Counted from the stretch's first letter, positions 10,408 through 21,222 are shown. The stretch: 64,000 nt of DNA from Atrina japonica (GCA_030159075.1 BROG01000507.1:124001-188000), one strand, 5' to 3'. The notes: a model not told the origin generated them from the letters alone. Made by a program: numbers and translations.

Positions 10408-12980
10408 AACAATACTTACATTCCCTTACTCCATCTACTCGTCTCATCGTTCCACTCTACATGTATTATTCTGTTTGGATGTATATCATCCAATGTGGCA
10501 AAAGCATAAACTAAATGTGTACACAAAAACGGATCAATGTTTTCTGGGAGAAATTTCCCTTGTCCACTCCGATATTGGGACCAATTCGTGTAGTAGCATA
10601 CTCGCTTAAAGTCTGATTTCTGTCCATCGCACAAAATGAAACCACACAAAACTGCAAAATAAAAGAATATTCTATTCAAATTCCAACGAATAGCATCACC
10701 ATCGTGTTTTCTCTTTGTGTTTCGGTGGTTCACTAAATCGTAACCTTAACCAAAACAAAAAAAGAAGATAATTATGTTTGAGAAACACGATACCCCCACC
10801 GGAGTGTCATTTAAGTCCCATAAATGTGTCAAATATTGTCGAACATTTCATATAAATGAACTTCTTCTAGATTGTATTGATATAAAGCTGTTTAAGGTAT
10901 ACATTGTATAAAAGGTTACAATTTGATACCTGATAAGGTACTAATGGTAATGATTATTCTACTTATGCTACGAATTTCGCCGTCTATACATCAAGAAATA
11001 TTTTTGTTTTCGTCCACCAATGTTTAAACTTGCAAAGCTTTTTTACTTGCATATTAAAAAAAACAAGTGTGTAGCCTGGGTAGGTATCTACGGGAGGCCA
11101 GCTTTCTACGGGAAAATGTTAATCAATTACACCAACATCGAAACTTGCCGTGTTTTACCCATCTCTATCTCTCTATTTGCATTCATTGAGTAATTTGTAT
11201 TTCATTAAAGGGACATTAGCTATTAATTTTCTCTTCCCTCTTTTCCTACCTAGATTGATATACAACAACAAAAATGAGATATAGACCACACAGGCATAAA
11301 AATACTTAAATCGTATATATTTTGTGAAAAATTGCTTGAGAAACCCAGGTTTGGCATTTTTTCGATTGCAATTGATTACTTCAACCTTATTATGTGTATA
11401 TGAATACCACACTGGACCTTACATTATTTTCAGGAATGTAAGAATTTTTTATGTCAGTGTATATTTCTTAATTGCTATTGTACTTCAAGTACCAGTAATA
11501 AAAATAGAAAAATATCGAAATAATTATTGCGTAAACACAGCTAGTGCCCCTTTAAGAGGTCTACACGAAGTCGTGGTATAATAGATCCATATCAATCCAG
11601 AGTGATGATGAGTTATGTGTCTTTCCTCCGTGGTAGTCTGTTGTGATATGTTCTATGTCCAGTATACATTTACACATTGCAGGGAAGTATAACTATGTAA
11701 ATAACTATGTAAATGCAAATCCTTAACCTTTTAAACCCTACAGGCCATAATAGACCGGTCTAAACAAACCATTTAGATACTAAGGGTTTAAAGAGTTAAT
11801 TGTATGTTTAATTGTCGGTTGTTTGTTGTTCTATGTTTTGTACTGTAAAGATATGTATGTGCTATTCGTAGATTTGTAATTGTAGAAAATAGTATGTTTT
11901 AACTGTCGTTTACAGTTTGCTCTATATCTTACGTTAAGAAATTTGGAAGCCAAAGCAGGTTTTACTCTACATAATTTTAAACCGTTTGTGGTTATCTAGT
12001 GGTAGATCGTTAGACTCGCAAGCAGAAGGTCCCTAGTTCGATCCCCGATAACGTCTACTACTTAAGACTTCTGTTTATAGTGGAAATGTCTGTTCTTCCC
12101 CGGCATACTACATCGAAAGTAAAAGTAGCAAGTTTTTTTTTTTACCCTTAAAAGCGTCGTCCTATGTCGCGTTGATGAACCCCCAATATATTCACATCAA
12201 TCCATATTAAATGTCAAAATTTATGGCGCTTTAGCTTACCTATAGATAGTGATGTTTCCATATGAGTGGAAAAAATAAACAATTAAACCTAGGTTCCAAC
12301 GGGGCTGAAACATGTCACAGGAAACATTTTCTAAAATAGCCAGCCCGATACTTATCGCATGGTAAACGTCCTCACATTATCAACCTCAAACCTATCATGT
12401 AGCAAACTTCCTCTCATAACAAGCCTGGGTTCCAATGGGCCTTTAACCTACGTGGAGGGGCCTTCACGACCGAGTCTCTCACTTCCTGTCAGCGCAGGTT
12501 CGAGTCCCGCTCGAGATCGATACTCTAAACATCCGGCCCCGATGCCTCAGATTACCGTGTGAATGAATCTAATGATTTGTCGTTGATGGGTTTATTCACC
12601 AAAAAAAAATAATGGGGATCTATGAATTATCCTCTACGTACTCTAAGCAACGGTCGGTACGATCATCTTGAATAACCTTACCTACTTTTAATAGCCATTC
12701 ATATATTGGTAAAATTTTATGTAATAAACATATAAAGTCTCATTGTGACACCTTGTCGACTCCCGGCGATTTGTTCTATTTATGCACAATGTGTAATCCG
12801 ACCAAGTCGTTCTAATTACGACAACGAATATTCATGTTAATAAGAAAATAGCACTTTACAGTTTATAATTAAATAATCATACAGAAATAAAAACAAAATA
12901 CTGGAAATGAATGACACAGTGGCGTAAACAAAAGACTCACCCACAAACACAGACACTAGGACGCTGAATTTTCCCGGCAT
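2390..12980 (-). CDS. GH18 chitinase, 5' half of gene (3 exons seen, partial)
   Basis: Secreted glycoside hydrolase family 18 chitinase, which hydrolyses beta-1,4 links of chitin outside the cell (family knowledge). The exons, in order on the minus strand, are 12980-12941, 10651-10420 and 2642-2390. They join in phases 1 and 2 and end in phase 0, giving 175 residues. Residues 1-24 form a signal peptide (MPGKFSVLVSVFVVLCGF...). The first beta strand follows, with KRVCYYTNWSQYR, then the family segment FLCTHLVYAFATL. Exon 3 carries LLAIGGWG and the catalytic motif DGLDIDWEYP, with all Asp residues and the proton-donor Glu (about residue 155) intact. The rest of the barrel and any chitin-binding domain are missing and should lie left of the window. 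Introns are about 2.3 kb and 7.8 kb and hold MITEs and a dead retroelement. It could be an acidic chitinase/chitotriosidase-type enzyme or a catalytically active chitinase-like protein; the visible part cannot separate these. Confidence 0.9.
3223..3330 (-). repeat. 3' tail of Penelope-like retroelement (copy attached to RT remnant 1)
   Basis: On the minus strand this reads as the tail that follows the RT coding region. It includes a GTGAC-CGGTCGAC-AGGGGATGC stretch, then ACCTGATCCCACCTC and a short hairpin around the paired words CCTCT and AGAGG. The same tail, in the same orientation relative to the RT, follows RT remnant 2 at 41046. That defines it as part of the element and not an independent repeat. 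A short plus-strand piece of RT C-terminal coding (about 3180-3216) lies beyond it, so the 3' end is rearranged. Confidence 0.7.
3383..5214 (-). pseudogene. Broken Penelope-like reverse transcriptase (remnant 1)
   Basis: Remnant of a retroelement polymerase on the same strand as the host chitinase, inside its intron 2. Reading down from about 5214: an N-terminal conserved region (SSPFKYNPIGHVITGD, then MDSVEDYAR); VPADKASNN near 4745-4710; a segment ending DTHFVKHHSDST; the RT core GIPMGTNCAPLLADLFLYSYEADF around 4020-3930; and a C-terminal region with YGVYISQMIRYARAC. The pieces lie in different frames at about 4860, 4460, 4050 and 3830, so there are several frameshifts, and the stretch about 4460-4260 is poorly preserved. 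The active-site motif reads YIDH where YIDD is expected, so the second catalytic Asp is lost. Assignment to Penelope-like elements is from memory of similar bivalve sequences. No GIY-YIG endonuclease was seen. Confidence 0.85.
5289..5464. mobile_element. TTAA-flanked MITE, family B (decayed)
   Basis: The left end is AGGGAATATTAG after ATAA. The right end reads TTAATGCCCCT and is followed by TTAA (5465-5468). Its ends match the better copy at 11209-11551, including a TTG...GTAAAC...GC-TTAATGCCCCTTTAA right-hand region. The target site on the left has decayed from TTAA to ATAA. It has no coding capacity and sits in chitinase intron 2. Confidence 0.5.
5913..5955. repeat. (CA)n / (CGCA)n microsatellite
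   Basis: Short CA run passing into CGCA units inside chitinase intron 2. No gene nearby. Confidence 0.85.
5956..8427. other. Chitinase intron 2 interior, no gene seen
   Basis: AT-rich intronic DNA between two MITE copies. Open frames are short and lack coding character. The only recognisable piece is a tRNA-like fragment at 7750-7835, with words (GTCTCTCAC, GTCAGTGCAGGTTTGAGCC) shared with the SINE-like fragment at 12428-12590. Confidence 0.5.
8432..8632. mobile_element. MITE family B, one end preserved
   Basis: TTAA (8428-8431) is followed by AGGGGCATTA, the family-B terminus. The interior shares long stretches with 11209-11551, for example AGATTGATATACA, CAGGCATAAAAAT and ATATTTTGTGAAAA. 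The right end is not found; a poly-T run begins at about 8646. It is a non-coding remnant in chitinase intron 2. Confidence 0.6.
9363..9853. mobile_element. 491-bp MITE with TTAA target duplication (family A)
   Basis: Flanked by exact TTAA on both sides (9359-9362 and 9854-9857). The terminal inverted repeats are GCCCAGTTCAAATCAGC at the left and the complement of GCTGATGTGAACTGGGC at the right, with about two mismatches over 22 bp. TTAA duplication is the signature of piggyBac-type transposition (family knowledge). The plus-strand open frame at 9332-9634 runs from outside into the element and is not a gene. It lies in chitinase intron 2. Confidence 0.8.
9978..10298. mobile_element. Fold-back element with ~140-bp arms
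   Basis: Arms 9978-10117 and 10158-10298 are near-perfect inverted copies, starting CAGAGAACATCAA and sharing GACAATGCCCGGAGCAGAAG. They are separated by a ~40-bp loop. Only a handful of mismatches are visible, concentrated near the loop. The element lies about 120 bp downstream of the chitinase exon 2 donor on the minus strand, so a pre-mRNA would carry a long hairpin next to that splice site. A long-arm MITE is the simplest explanation; I see no clear target duplication. Confidence 0.8.
10377..10406. repeat. (GAT)n trinucleotide microsatellite
   Basis: About ten GAT/ATG units in chitinase intron 2, just after the exon 2 donor in the sense of the gene. Confidence 0.9.
10420..10651 (-). CDS. 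Chitinase exon 2 (N-terminal barrel)
   Basis: 232 nt. The acceptor is a strong pyrimidine tract, ttcttttattttgcag, ending at 10652. The donor GGAAT|gtaagt starts at 10419. It encodes the end of the signal peptide (LCGFILCDGQ) and then KRVCYYTNWSQYR, FLPENIDPFLCTHLVYAF and EWNDETSRWSKG, a classical GH18 start. The frame stays open upstream as far as an ATG at 10733, but the acceptor and the matching signal-peptide exon at 12941-12980 argue that translation does not begin there. Confidence 0.9.
11209..11551. mobile_element. 343-bp MITE with TTAA target duplication (family B)
   Basis: TTAA at 11205-11208 and 11552-11555. Termini are AGGGACATTAGC and, on the complement of the right end, AGGGGCACTAGC. 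Best copy of a family also seen at 5289-5464, 8432-8632 and 63285-63306. No coding capacity. It sits in chitinase intron 1. Confidence 0.75.
11727..11795. mobile_element. Ultra-short TTAA MITE, family C (69-bp copy)
   Basis: Flanked by TTAA (11723-11726 and 11796-11799). It contains the family word CCTACAGGCCATAATAGACC and ends AAGGGTTTAAAGAG. It is shorter than the 83-bp copies at 27273 and 45013 because of an internal loss. Chitinase intron 1. Confidence 0.65.
12003..12275 (+). repeat. tRNA-derived SINE-like element
   Basis: The head resembles a tRNA with polymerase III boxes: an A-box-like TGGTTATCTAGTGGTAG and a B-box-like AGTTCGATCCCC about 45 bp later. The T-arm stem does not pair properly, so it is not a functional tRNA. 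The tail near 12213-12275 (GTCAAAATTTATGGC, then GTGATGTTTCCATATGAGTGG) recurs at about 26989-27040. Chitinase intron 1. Confidence 0.45.
12428..12590 (+). repeat. SINE-like fragment with B box
   Basis: Contains GCAGGTTCGAGTCCCGC, a good polymerase III B box, after GTCTCTCACTTCCTGTCAG. A diverged copy of the same words lies near 7790-7830. No A box is certain. Chitinase intron 1. Confidence 0.35.
12941..12980 (-). CDS. Chitinase exon 1 (start codon and signal peptide)
   Basis: 40 coding nt from ATG at 12980 to the donor GTGG|gtgagt at 12940. It encodes MPGKFSVLVSVFV and is joined in phase 1 to exon 2 to give a continuous hydrophobic signal peptide. The reading frame, exact donor and hydrophobic core all agree, which is why I chose this start. 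No clear TATA box stands out just upstream; GTTTAAAAAC about 35-40 bases before the ATG is a weak candidate. Confidence 0.8.
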
Positions 12981-13549
12981 ATTTGTACCACAGCGACCAA
13001 CTGTGATTAGTTTTTAAACATCACAATTTGTAAATCCAGAAAAAAGTATCTTTCACTATTGTCCAGATCCAGAAACATTATATGAACTTATCCAAGATTT
13101 AAAAACACTGTTCATAATAATCCCGAAAGCCTTCAAGAAGATACGACCAAAAGTATTGTTGAATAATATAAGAGGATGAATGCCATGAAAGCGACATTGA
13201 CAATAAAATAATGTCCGAACATGGCTAAACCGTGTTATTATTTGCGTTTATGTCATTTGTGTTACTGCTTATACATGGAGGATGACAGATTTAGTATCCT
13301 TTATAGCCGGACACGTTACATTGTCATATTTTTTACTAACTGCGTCTTCGCATTGGCTATCAAACACAGAACTGTAATTGGGGAATTGCTATGTTTTTAT
13401 TACAGGTAGTAATTCAATGTTATTAAGACTATGTACAAATACAACTGTGGGTTTTTTTTTTCTTGTCGCATGCACGTAATTATTCCCCGAGACAAAGAAT
13501 AAGTAATATACAGAGAGCCTAATCATACTTATGAAATTAAAACGTCATA

Positions 13550-13553
<4 letters not shown>

Positions 13554-13615
<62 letters not shown>

Positions 13616-13788
13616 GGAAACCTGTATATAGGGGCCAGCCAAGGGACCAGAAAATATTGACCTTTATGTGCAGGTGACCCTTATACACAGGTTAAATTTA
13701 GTTGAAGTATGCAGTCAAGGGACTTGAAAAAATTGGCCTTTATAAACAGGTAATCCTTATATAGAGGTGGCTGCTATAGCAGGTTTTA

Positions 13789-13873
<85 letters not shown>
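13554..13873. repeat. Two (TA)n tracts enclosing a TIR element
   Basis: (TA)n at 13554-13611 and 13793-13873 surrounds the 181-bp insert at 13612-13792. The second tract produces the poly Tyr-Ile open frame on the minus strand, which is an artefact. Confidence 0.95.
13612..13792. mobile_element. 181-bp TIR element inserted in (TA)n
   Basis: Starts ACAGGGAAACCTG and ends CAGGTTTTACTGT, near-complementary ends. The interior has repeated words such as CCTTTATA...ACAGGTAATCCTTATATAGAGGTGG. Related pieces occur at 14205-14222, 16302-16362 and 44741-44922. The element has no coding capacity. (TA)n on both sides hides any TA target duplication. Confidence 0.65.
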
Positions 13874-13880
<7 letters not shown>

Positions 13881-13976
13881 ATATAAAAGTGAATAGATGG
13901 ATAACTTCAGAACACCAAAATCTAATGAAATGATTAATGATTAAATATTTCCCGAAAAGCACATACATGTAGACAT

Positions 13977-14200
13977 ATGATATACAATATATATATAATT
14001 TTACCTTATTGACATAATATACAATATATATATAATTTTACTTATTGAGATGATATACAATGTATATATAATTTTACTTATTGAGATAATATGAGATAAT
14101 ATACAATGTATATATAATTTTACTTATTGAGATAATATACAATGTATATATAATTTTACTTATTGAGATAATATACAATGTATATATACTTATTGATTTC
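13977..14200. repeat. Minisatellite, ~34-36 bp unit, about six copies
   Basis: Tandem copies of a unit reading GATATACAATGTATATATAA then TTTTACTTATTGA, with small length changes. Confidence 0.85.
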
Positions 14201-16301
14201 AATCATACAGGGAAACCTGTATACATTACTGTGCAATATTTATTTAGATCGGGGAAATTTGATCTACATTAAACATGTTTTATTTCAATTTGATTAATAG
14301 ACAAGCCCAGCTGTGGGTGCGCCTTACGACAGGGTACTGGAATATTTCAGTAGCTGCACAGATATTAAAATCTAAAGCAATATGAAATGTCGTCGACGAT
14401 ATTTAAAGATTTTATTGCCACATTTTACTTTGTATGCATAAGACAGAGATCTTAATATATACTATAATATATAATATATTATATAATATCTAATCCTTGC
14501 GGTTAACAGAACAAATGCACGCGTTATATATGTTACATTAAAGTTAAAGTAACTGTATACAGTTCAGATAGATTTCAATTCCCTGAATTGTAAATCTTCA
14601 ATGTAACGTTTATGTGTGAGTCAATATCATAATTGGCCGATTTTCACTCCAAGAAAAAAAAATATGTGATTGAAAATGGCTTTTGGCGACCATATTTAAA
14701 AAAATAACATTTCTATAACAATACTGACTTATCCAAAACATTGATATATACGCCATTTTTAGAAAAGCTTTTTTTTTTACCAAACACCACAGACATTTAA
14801 ATAAACCTATCGCAAAAAAAGAAACATGAAATAAAGCAATGGAATATTTAAATTTAACTAGATGTCACTCTGATATAATATCTTTTCTTTCATAGTTGTA
14901 ATTCCATCACAAACAGTCTCACCGTGAAATATTACTCAGAATTTAATACTTTCCATGATGTTACATAACACAGTGAGCCAAACTTTTTAGGTCCTGGAAT
15001 TATATTCTTAAGATTAACAGCATCAATAGCATACCAACAACGGTCTTTTTTTCTTTTTGGTCACATCTGTACATTATAATTTCATTATTAATTATATAAA
15101 GAATTATGGCATCTACACAAAAAAACATATGTCGAGTGTGTTACTAAATATGTCCATACTGTTACATTTAATCAAATTATGCAAAATAATGTGTAGAAAA
15201 CTTGTAAATATCAATAATGTGTATTTTTGCATGTGATTTGGAATTATATTCAACTTTTAAGTTCCAAACTGGAACTTGATATCACTTTAAATCAACTTAT
15301 TAGAGAATTTCAGATATATGTAGGTTATGTTACCGATGGTTTCTCTCTTTTTACTTTGAATTGGTTAAAAACAGTGCACCATGTTTATTCTACATTGTTG
15401 TTTGTTGTATTGAAATGAGTTATTTTATAATTACTAGATTCTTTTCAGTTGAAATTCCGTACATTTGATATCGAAATGAAATTTTTTAAAAAGCAAAAAT
15501 GTATCAAGTTTGTCCATTGTGTTACCTATTTCTTCTGGCGTGTTACTTTTTAAAAAATAAAACCATAGACGGTAACATCATAGACATTTTAACGTGGATC
15601 TAAACACAATCAAGCAGTGGTTGGTACTGTTACCACAACTAGGCTATATATTATATTTGATGTTTATTATGGTTAAAATACAATACACGGTAAGTAATCA
15701 CAGAAAGTTTAGTAACATCACATACTTTTAAATGCACATGTGTAGGGTTACTCGTATTCAATAGTGTTTTATTCAACTCTCCATGTTCACATTTTTGCTG
15801 TATGCCATGCTGTTTTACACACTGAATGGTGTTTCAGCAGTTTTATAGTGGATACCTTAAGGGAGGTAATCAAGAATTCCCTAACTGAATCAAATTATTG
15901 GTGATAATGTCACAGACAGAAACTATGGACATGCCTAAATTACCTATTTTTCAAATCTTATTATGCTATTATTTAAATGCCACTTTATTTCATTAGTGCA
16001 ACTAATATTTATAATGTTTTCTTGAAAATTCCAACGAGTAAACAATTGTGGACAAAAGTATGTGTATTTGTCATTCTAATAGTACCACCCGCCCAATGGA
16101 CAACAAATTCTAATTTTAGAACTTGAAAAGAATATGTTGACATGGGAAAAATCTAAAATTTCAATTATTTTTATTTGATACGAAGACAAAGTATTTTCTT
16201 AAATATTAATGGGGGGAAATATGGAAACTTAAATAATTACAAGGTCCATGTTGAAATACATGAACACAAAATTGGTCAATTATATATATATATAAATATA
16301 T

Positions 16302-16358
16302 ACTGGCCTTTATATACAGGTAATCCTTATATAGAGGTGGCCGCTTTAGCAGGTTTTA

Positions 16359-16433
<75 letters not shown>
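16302..16433. repeat. Truncated TIR element plus (TA)n tract
   Basis: 16302-16362 is the right third of the 13612 element (CCTTATATAGAGGTGGCCGC, CAGGTTTTACTGT). It is followed directly by a ~70-bp (TA)n tract. The same junction of element end and (TA)n appears at 13792. Confidence 0.8.
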
Positions 16434-16434
<1 letters not shown>

Positions 16435-18091
16435 CCCTAAAATGAACAATTAAACATGAACATTCATTTTCATCATTTCAAAAGTTCTGTATGAGTATGT
16501 GCCAAAGATATGGTTTTTATAAGTTTAATTTTGTTTTTCTTTTGTTACCACATGGAAACTAGTACTTGAATTACATTTATTCTCCTACAAATATTATATG
16601 TTTTTTCTGTCGTTTCTGGGTTTTTTCCTGATAGAAAGATATTTGTTTTTATTTAAGAGTGGACGCTCAACTAGGCCGAAATTCTGCAACGTTTGTAATG
16701 CGATATAAGCTGTCACCATGGTTATTTTTGTCCCCTGACATATAGTCGAGAATATGATAAAATGTATGTTCAAATACATTATCAAACACATAAAACAGTG
16801 TAAAAGATCTTCTTTTCAAAATTATTTGTTTTATTAGAATTTAAGTATTCCCGTACCTTAAAAAATCCAGCTGTTTTTCCGTATGCAATGACCTTTCATA
16901 TAAACCCTTTCACCATATAATATGTACTTCGTAATTCGGTCAGGGTATCTCGATCCTTTACGTTCTCGGACTATGTTAAAATCGGCCGATTTTTATGTGT
17001 TTTATATTTATTTTTAAAATACAAGACTTGATTTTTATTGGAAAGTGCATGTATTATGTAAAATATATGCTTTCCAACGCTATTTTGAATACCTGCGGAA
17101 AATCGGATGAATATATAAATAAATATATCAGGTCTCTACAAGATTTTTTCCCGATCTTGAATTTTACCCTGAATGCTGACATTGGCAAAATCAAAACAAT
17201 ATAACTTTTCTGTGAAAAGTATGCGTACCTTATGTTTTACAATCGTGTCGCCATGTCCGGTGGGATTTGGCAGTTCATGATCATATGTATCAAGAATGGT
17301 AAAGCCGAGAATGCGATGGGACGAGTTAAAAATGGGTCGAGATCACCCGATATACCCGGCACGTGGACAATTTCAGAAACGGATGTTTTGAAACGACGAA
17401 AACGACAAATTTTGCTTGATTTAGGTATGAAATGATAATGTAAGAAAATAAACGCAAAGGGTAATAAGAACAGAATGTATATTAACAGCAAAAAGCACGT
17501 GTTTATTGGTAATATTCGTACAAACTTACCATTAAAGTTAATTTGCAATGCTCAAAGTATGGCGGACAAAAAATAACTGATATTACGAGTTACTTTTGGC
17601 AAGATTGTTGCAATTTTACACATGCATTTATTATTCTAACCACCAGATTTTCTCTTTGGAATATATATGACTGAGATAGAATATTACATAAAATGGGCAT
17701 GTAAAATTGTTCACCTACGACACCTCATATCGCTTTAAGTTTCTTTTCGGGGTGTAGGCAGGCCTCATTTTAACCCCGCCCCCAAAGTAACTTAAAATCG
17801 GGGCAGAATTTCAACCTAACAATAATCATACTGAAAAAAAATATTAAAAACCCAGCCTCTCGTCGCTTCGTTTTATATCAGAATTTTCAAAACGGGAGCG
17901 ATAAGATATAGGTTTGACCCCAATATGCATTCCACCAAGGGCAAATCTCATACCAGATCTCAGTATATTGAAGTCGTATTCCATGGTCCACCCGATTGCG
18001 ATGCAACAAGGTTTGTAGGGTACCCTGTCAGCAAGAAAATATACAGGCCTAATAAAAATTGGTGTCGCTAGACGATTCAATGTTCATACAG

Positions 18092-18358
18092 TCAGCGATA
18101 TAGCTTTATATATCGCTGATACAGTAGACCCTATAAGTGGAAATTTTAGCAAAACGCAAATTTAGTGTTTTGTCCTAAGAATATGGTACATAATTTAAGC
18201 AAGAAGTAATTCTAGCGGTTTCATTCTTATAATTAGGTAACTCTTACCTACGTTGAGAAATGAATTGTCAGTGATATTCAATTTTAACGATTGCAGTAAC
18301 CTCGTTGATAATGCCAAACTTGAATCCTCGCTAAAATTTCTGCTTACACGGTATAAGT
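18092..18358. repeat. Palindrome and inverted-repeat element
   Basis: 18092-18119 is a near-perfect palindrome (TCAGCGATATA around AGCTTTA, then TATATCGCTGA). From 18126, CCCTATAAGTGGAAATTTTA finds an imperfect complement near 18330-18358, suggesting a decayed TIR element of about 230 bp. Confidence 0.4.
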
Positions 18359-20534
18359 TAAAATATTTCAGTCGGTCAGTGGAAATTGGTCGAACAAACC
18401 AAATTTTAATTTAGGTCTTATAAGTCTATATGAGAATGGCAAATGAGACCGAATATGCGGGGTTAAAATGGCAGTCGGGCGCGTTCTACATTAATGCCGA
18501 CAGTTTAAAGATCTACGGGATCGGTATTACAAATGAAGCTTACATATAAACTTCCTGTCGATGTTGTGAAATAAATGTAAACAAAGACATGATATTTTGC
18601 TTATGTATGCTAAACTGAACAGCGACGTCGACAGTCATGTCATCACATCACATTTAAAAAGTGTTATATCCACATTTAAAGGGAATCATAGAAATGAAAC
18701 GGGCATAAATATACCGTGGAGAACATTTCTTATACAAGTAAGTCATGATTTGAATTTCCCATCTTTTGAACTTTGAGTTTGATTCTTTTCAGTCATACAC
18801 ATACATTTTGTGGGGCCTGTTTGATTCGTCAACAAATTCTTTATTCATGTATTTACATTTTTTGCAATGACAGTTGATGTCCTATTTTATATTCAGAGAA
18901 TGAATACTTGAAATATATACAGTTGTACTTATATACACTTGTCAATATACATTACATGGATTTTTTTATCCCCTTTTTTCGCTCAATTATTAATTAGGAT
19001 AACATTCCAAATGGGAAACATAACATTGACTCTACCAACATGTACGTGATTTTAAGATTGTTTTATTCACAATATTGTCATTTTTATTTACATGTAAATC
19101 TATTTGTGCTTTGTTTTGTATATGTTTTGTTGTTGGGGTTTTTGTTTTTTTTTGGGGGGGGGGCTTGGCATTGATTACTATTTCTTAGTTCATCATGTGA
19201 AATGTATTGCATTGATTATCTTTTTACTGTACATGAATATTCTAATTCTAACAGCTTAGTTACTATACAGTACATGCACAGATATCTTTTTTGACCTTTG
19301 CTAATTGTGTATACATTGTGCAATGTATGAATCTACATGTAGATACCACTCATTGATTAAGCCAGATTTTTCTGGTTTGAAACTTGATGAAACCAGTTCT
19401 ATCCAGAAATTAAATGTGTATTATGGATAAATACCAGAATACAATAGGAGCTATTTTGATATATTTACATACCGACTGCAATTCCCTTCATTGCAAGTAT
19501 ATACATGTAGAGCGATATATTGTATATTCCGGTAAATGCAGTCGCTTGCCCCAAGTACTAACCGCTTTACTTTTCAGCGTAAGAATACATGAACGAATCA
19601 ATAAAGAATAGAATATCACATGTTTATTTCTTATATATTTAATCTTAAAAGCCATACATTAGGCCTACCACAAAACAAATAAAAATCACAGAAAGAAATC
19701 AGAAACACAAGACAACATCTGTAGCACATTGTACAGACTACAGGCCCATATCACGATATATGTAGGTCATGTTATGACCAGAACCACAGACCACCGTCTG
19801 GCACAGAAATGAAAGTTCGCTTCATAGTTACAACAGAAAAATAAAAGATATAAGGCCTAGTGCAACTTTGTCAAGCATCTCTTGATAAACAAGTCGATTT
19901 GTTTGCCTTCACTGGATATTCCTATCAGAAACAATTTGTCACCCGCATCATGTGAAATCAGGTTGTGTGAAATAGGCCTACTTTCGTAGGTTATGTACCA
20001 ATCAGTCATCATGGTTCCCAGCTGCTTGGTAAAAAATGTCAAATAAAATGGCTACTTTCAGTTGTCATGAATGAATATTAGCTGTCTCACTTCTTGTAAA
20101 AAATGTAAGTCACACTCAAACTTTCTATAGTATATCCCATTAATAATATATCAGAATTCAAACGCGAATTCGTTGTAAATACATTATACAGCATACTCAT
20201 GGGCGCGGCATTTGCATTTTCAATTCTCTTCTGACACATTTAACCTTCCGGTTACCAAGCAGATGAATGTTCTAAAATAACTTAAAAACAAATCTGACTC
20301 TTATTCAAAATTTTCCATATCACTAGTTTCTTTCAAAATGATATGAAAATAAGAAAATAAACCTTAATTCCATTTAGCAATTCCGGACAGAAAAGGGGAA
20401 CTACTTCTCGTCTCACACAGCTGTTTAGCTGTTACGTCATATGAAAAAAATCCTACCACAAAGTCAATTAAATAGAATGAATTTCATAACCAGCTGACTA
20501 CAGATTAACAGAAAATGGTAATATATATAAATAT

Positions 20535-20674
20535 AAGGATTGTTTTTCATTTTTTGGACTGCATCGAGTATAAATGCAATGGATTATGGAAAAAAATTTG
20601 TGCTGCACAGAATTTTTTTCCATAATCCATTGCATTTATACTCGATGCAGTCCAAAAAATGAAAAACAATCCTT
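20535..20674. repeat. Perfect 64-bp inverted repeat (hairpin), 12-nt loop
   Basis: The arms 20535-20598 and 20611-20674 are exact complements with no mismatch across 64 bp, separated by TGTGCTGCACAG. Central arm words are GACTGCATCGAGTATAAATG and GGATTATGG. The absence of mismatches implies a recent origin or active correction. It lies about 550 bp upstream of the first FBXL6 coding exon. A foldback MITE is the default explanation; a hairpin RNA source is an alternative. Confidence 0.85.
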
Positions 20675-20884
20675 AATTGCATTCAGATGCTTCTTAGCAG
20701 TCATTGACCACCAATTCAAGATTGGCATTAGGATTACAATATAAAAATCTAAACAAAGCAAAAATATACAAAATTTAAATATAATGCATTTTTTTTTTTT
20801 TTTAATTTTCCATACTTGTCAAGTCTCCCCCATAAATAGGGAGACTCCCTATTTTCTATGTAAAATTTTGATAATTTCTTCGAG

Positions 20885-21017
20885 ACCTACTGTGACATGG
20901 GACCATGGTTTTTAATGTTTCATCTGACAGACAGGAAACCAACCTGCTGCCGACTGGACTCGAACTCACGACCTCACAATCAAGAGTTGAGTGCGCTACC
21001 GAATGAGCCAGGCCGGC
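20885..21017 (-). repeat. tRNA-derived SINE head
   Basis: On the minus strand, A box TGGCTCATTCGGTAGCGC (21010-20993) and B box GAGTTCGAGTCC (20967-20956) sit at tRNA-like spacing. The SINE body (GGTTGGTTTCCTGTCTG, GGTCCCATGTCACAGTAGG) follows. The 3' core seen in the 25155 copy is absent, so this copy is truncated. It lies just upstream of FBXL6 exon 1. Confidence 0.75.
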
Positions 21018-21222
21018 TCTGCATGTACAGGTAATGTACACTGTGTTCAGAATACATTTAAAATAATGTTCACTCATGATGGTCAAATTTGTATTGTATA
21101 CATACATACATGTAAAATTAAAACATAGTTTTTGTACATGTAACAACTGTTTGTGGGTTTTCAGCTGTTAGCATATAGTAGAACTTAAAATTTAATGTGT
21201 GTTTTACAGCTTGTATATAAAA

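Larger units (their letters stand above)
12981..20534. other. Intergenic stretch between chitinase start and FBXL6
   Basis: No gene is supported. Open frames up to about 100 codons (for example both strands at 17232-17548) lack recognisable domains or good splice structure. Contents are listed separately: (TA)n tracts with TIR elements at 13.5-13.9 kb and 16.3 kb, a 34-36 bp minisatellite at 14.0-14.2 kb, and a palindromic region at 18.1-18.4 kb. A possible 5' untranslated exon for FBXL6 could end at the donor-like gtaagt at 18738, but nothing else supports it. Confidence 0.45.

Noticed and set aside
12003..12072. Possible functional tRNA gene
   Set aside because: A- and B-box-like words are present, but the T-arm and acceptor stems do not pair and a SINE-like body follows.
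17232..17548. Overlapping open frames of 67 and 103 codons on opposite strands
   Set aside because: Neither has splice sites or protein-like features; ambiguous strand, probably chance or an old repeat.
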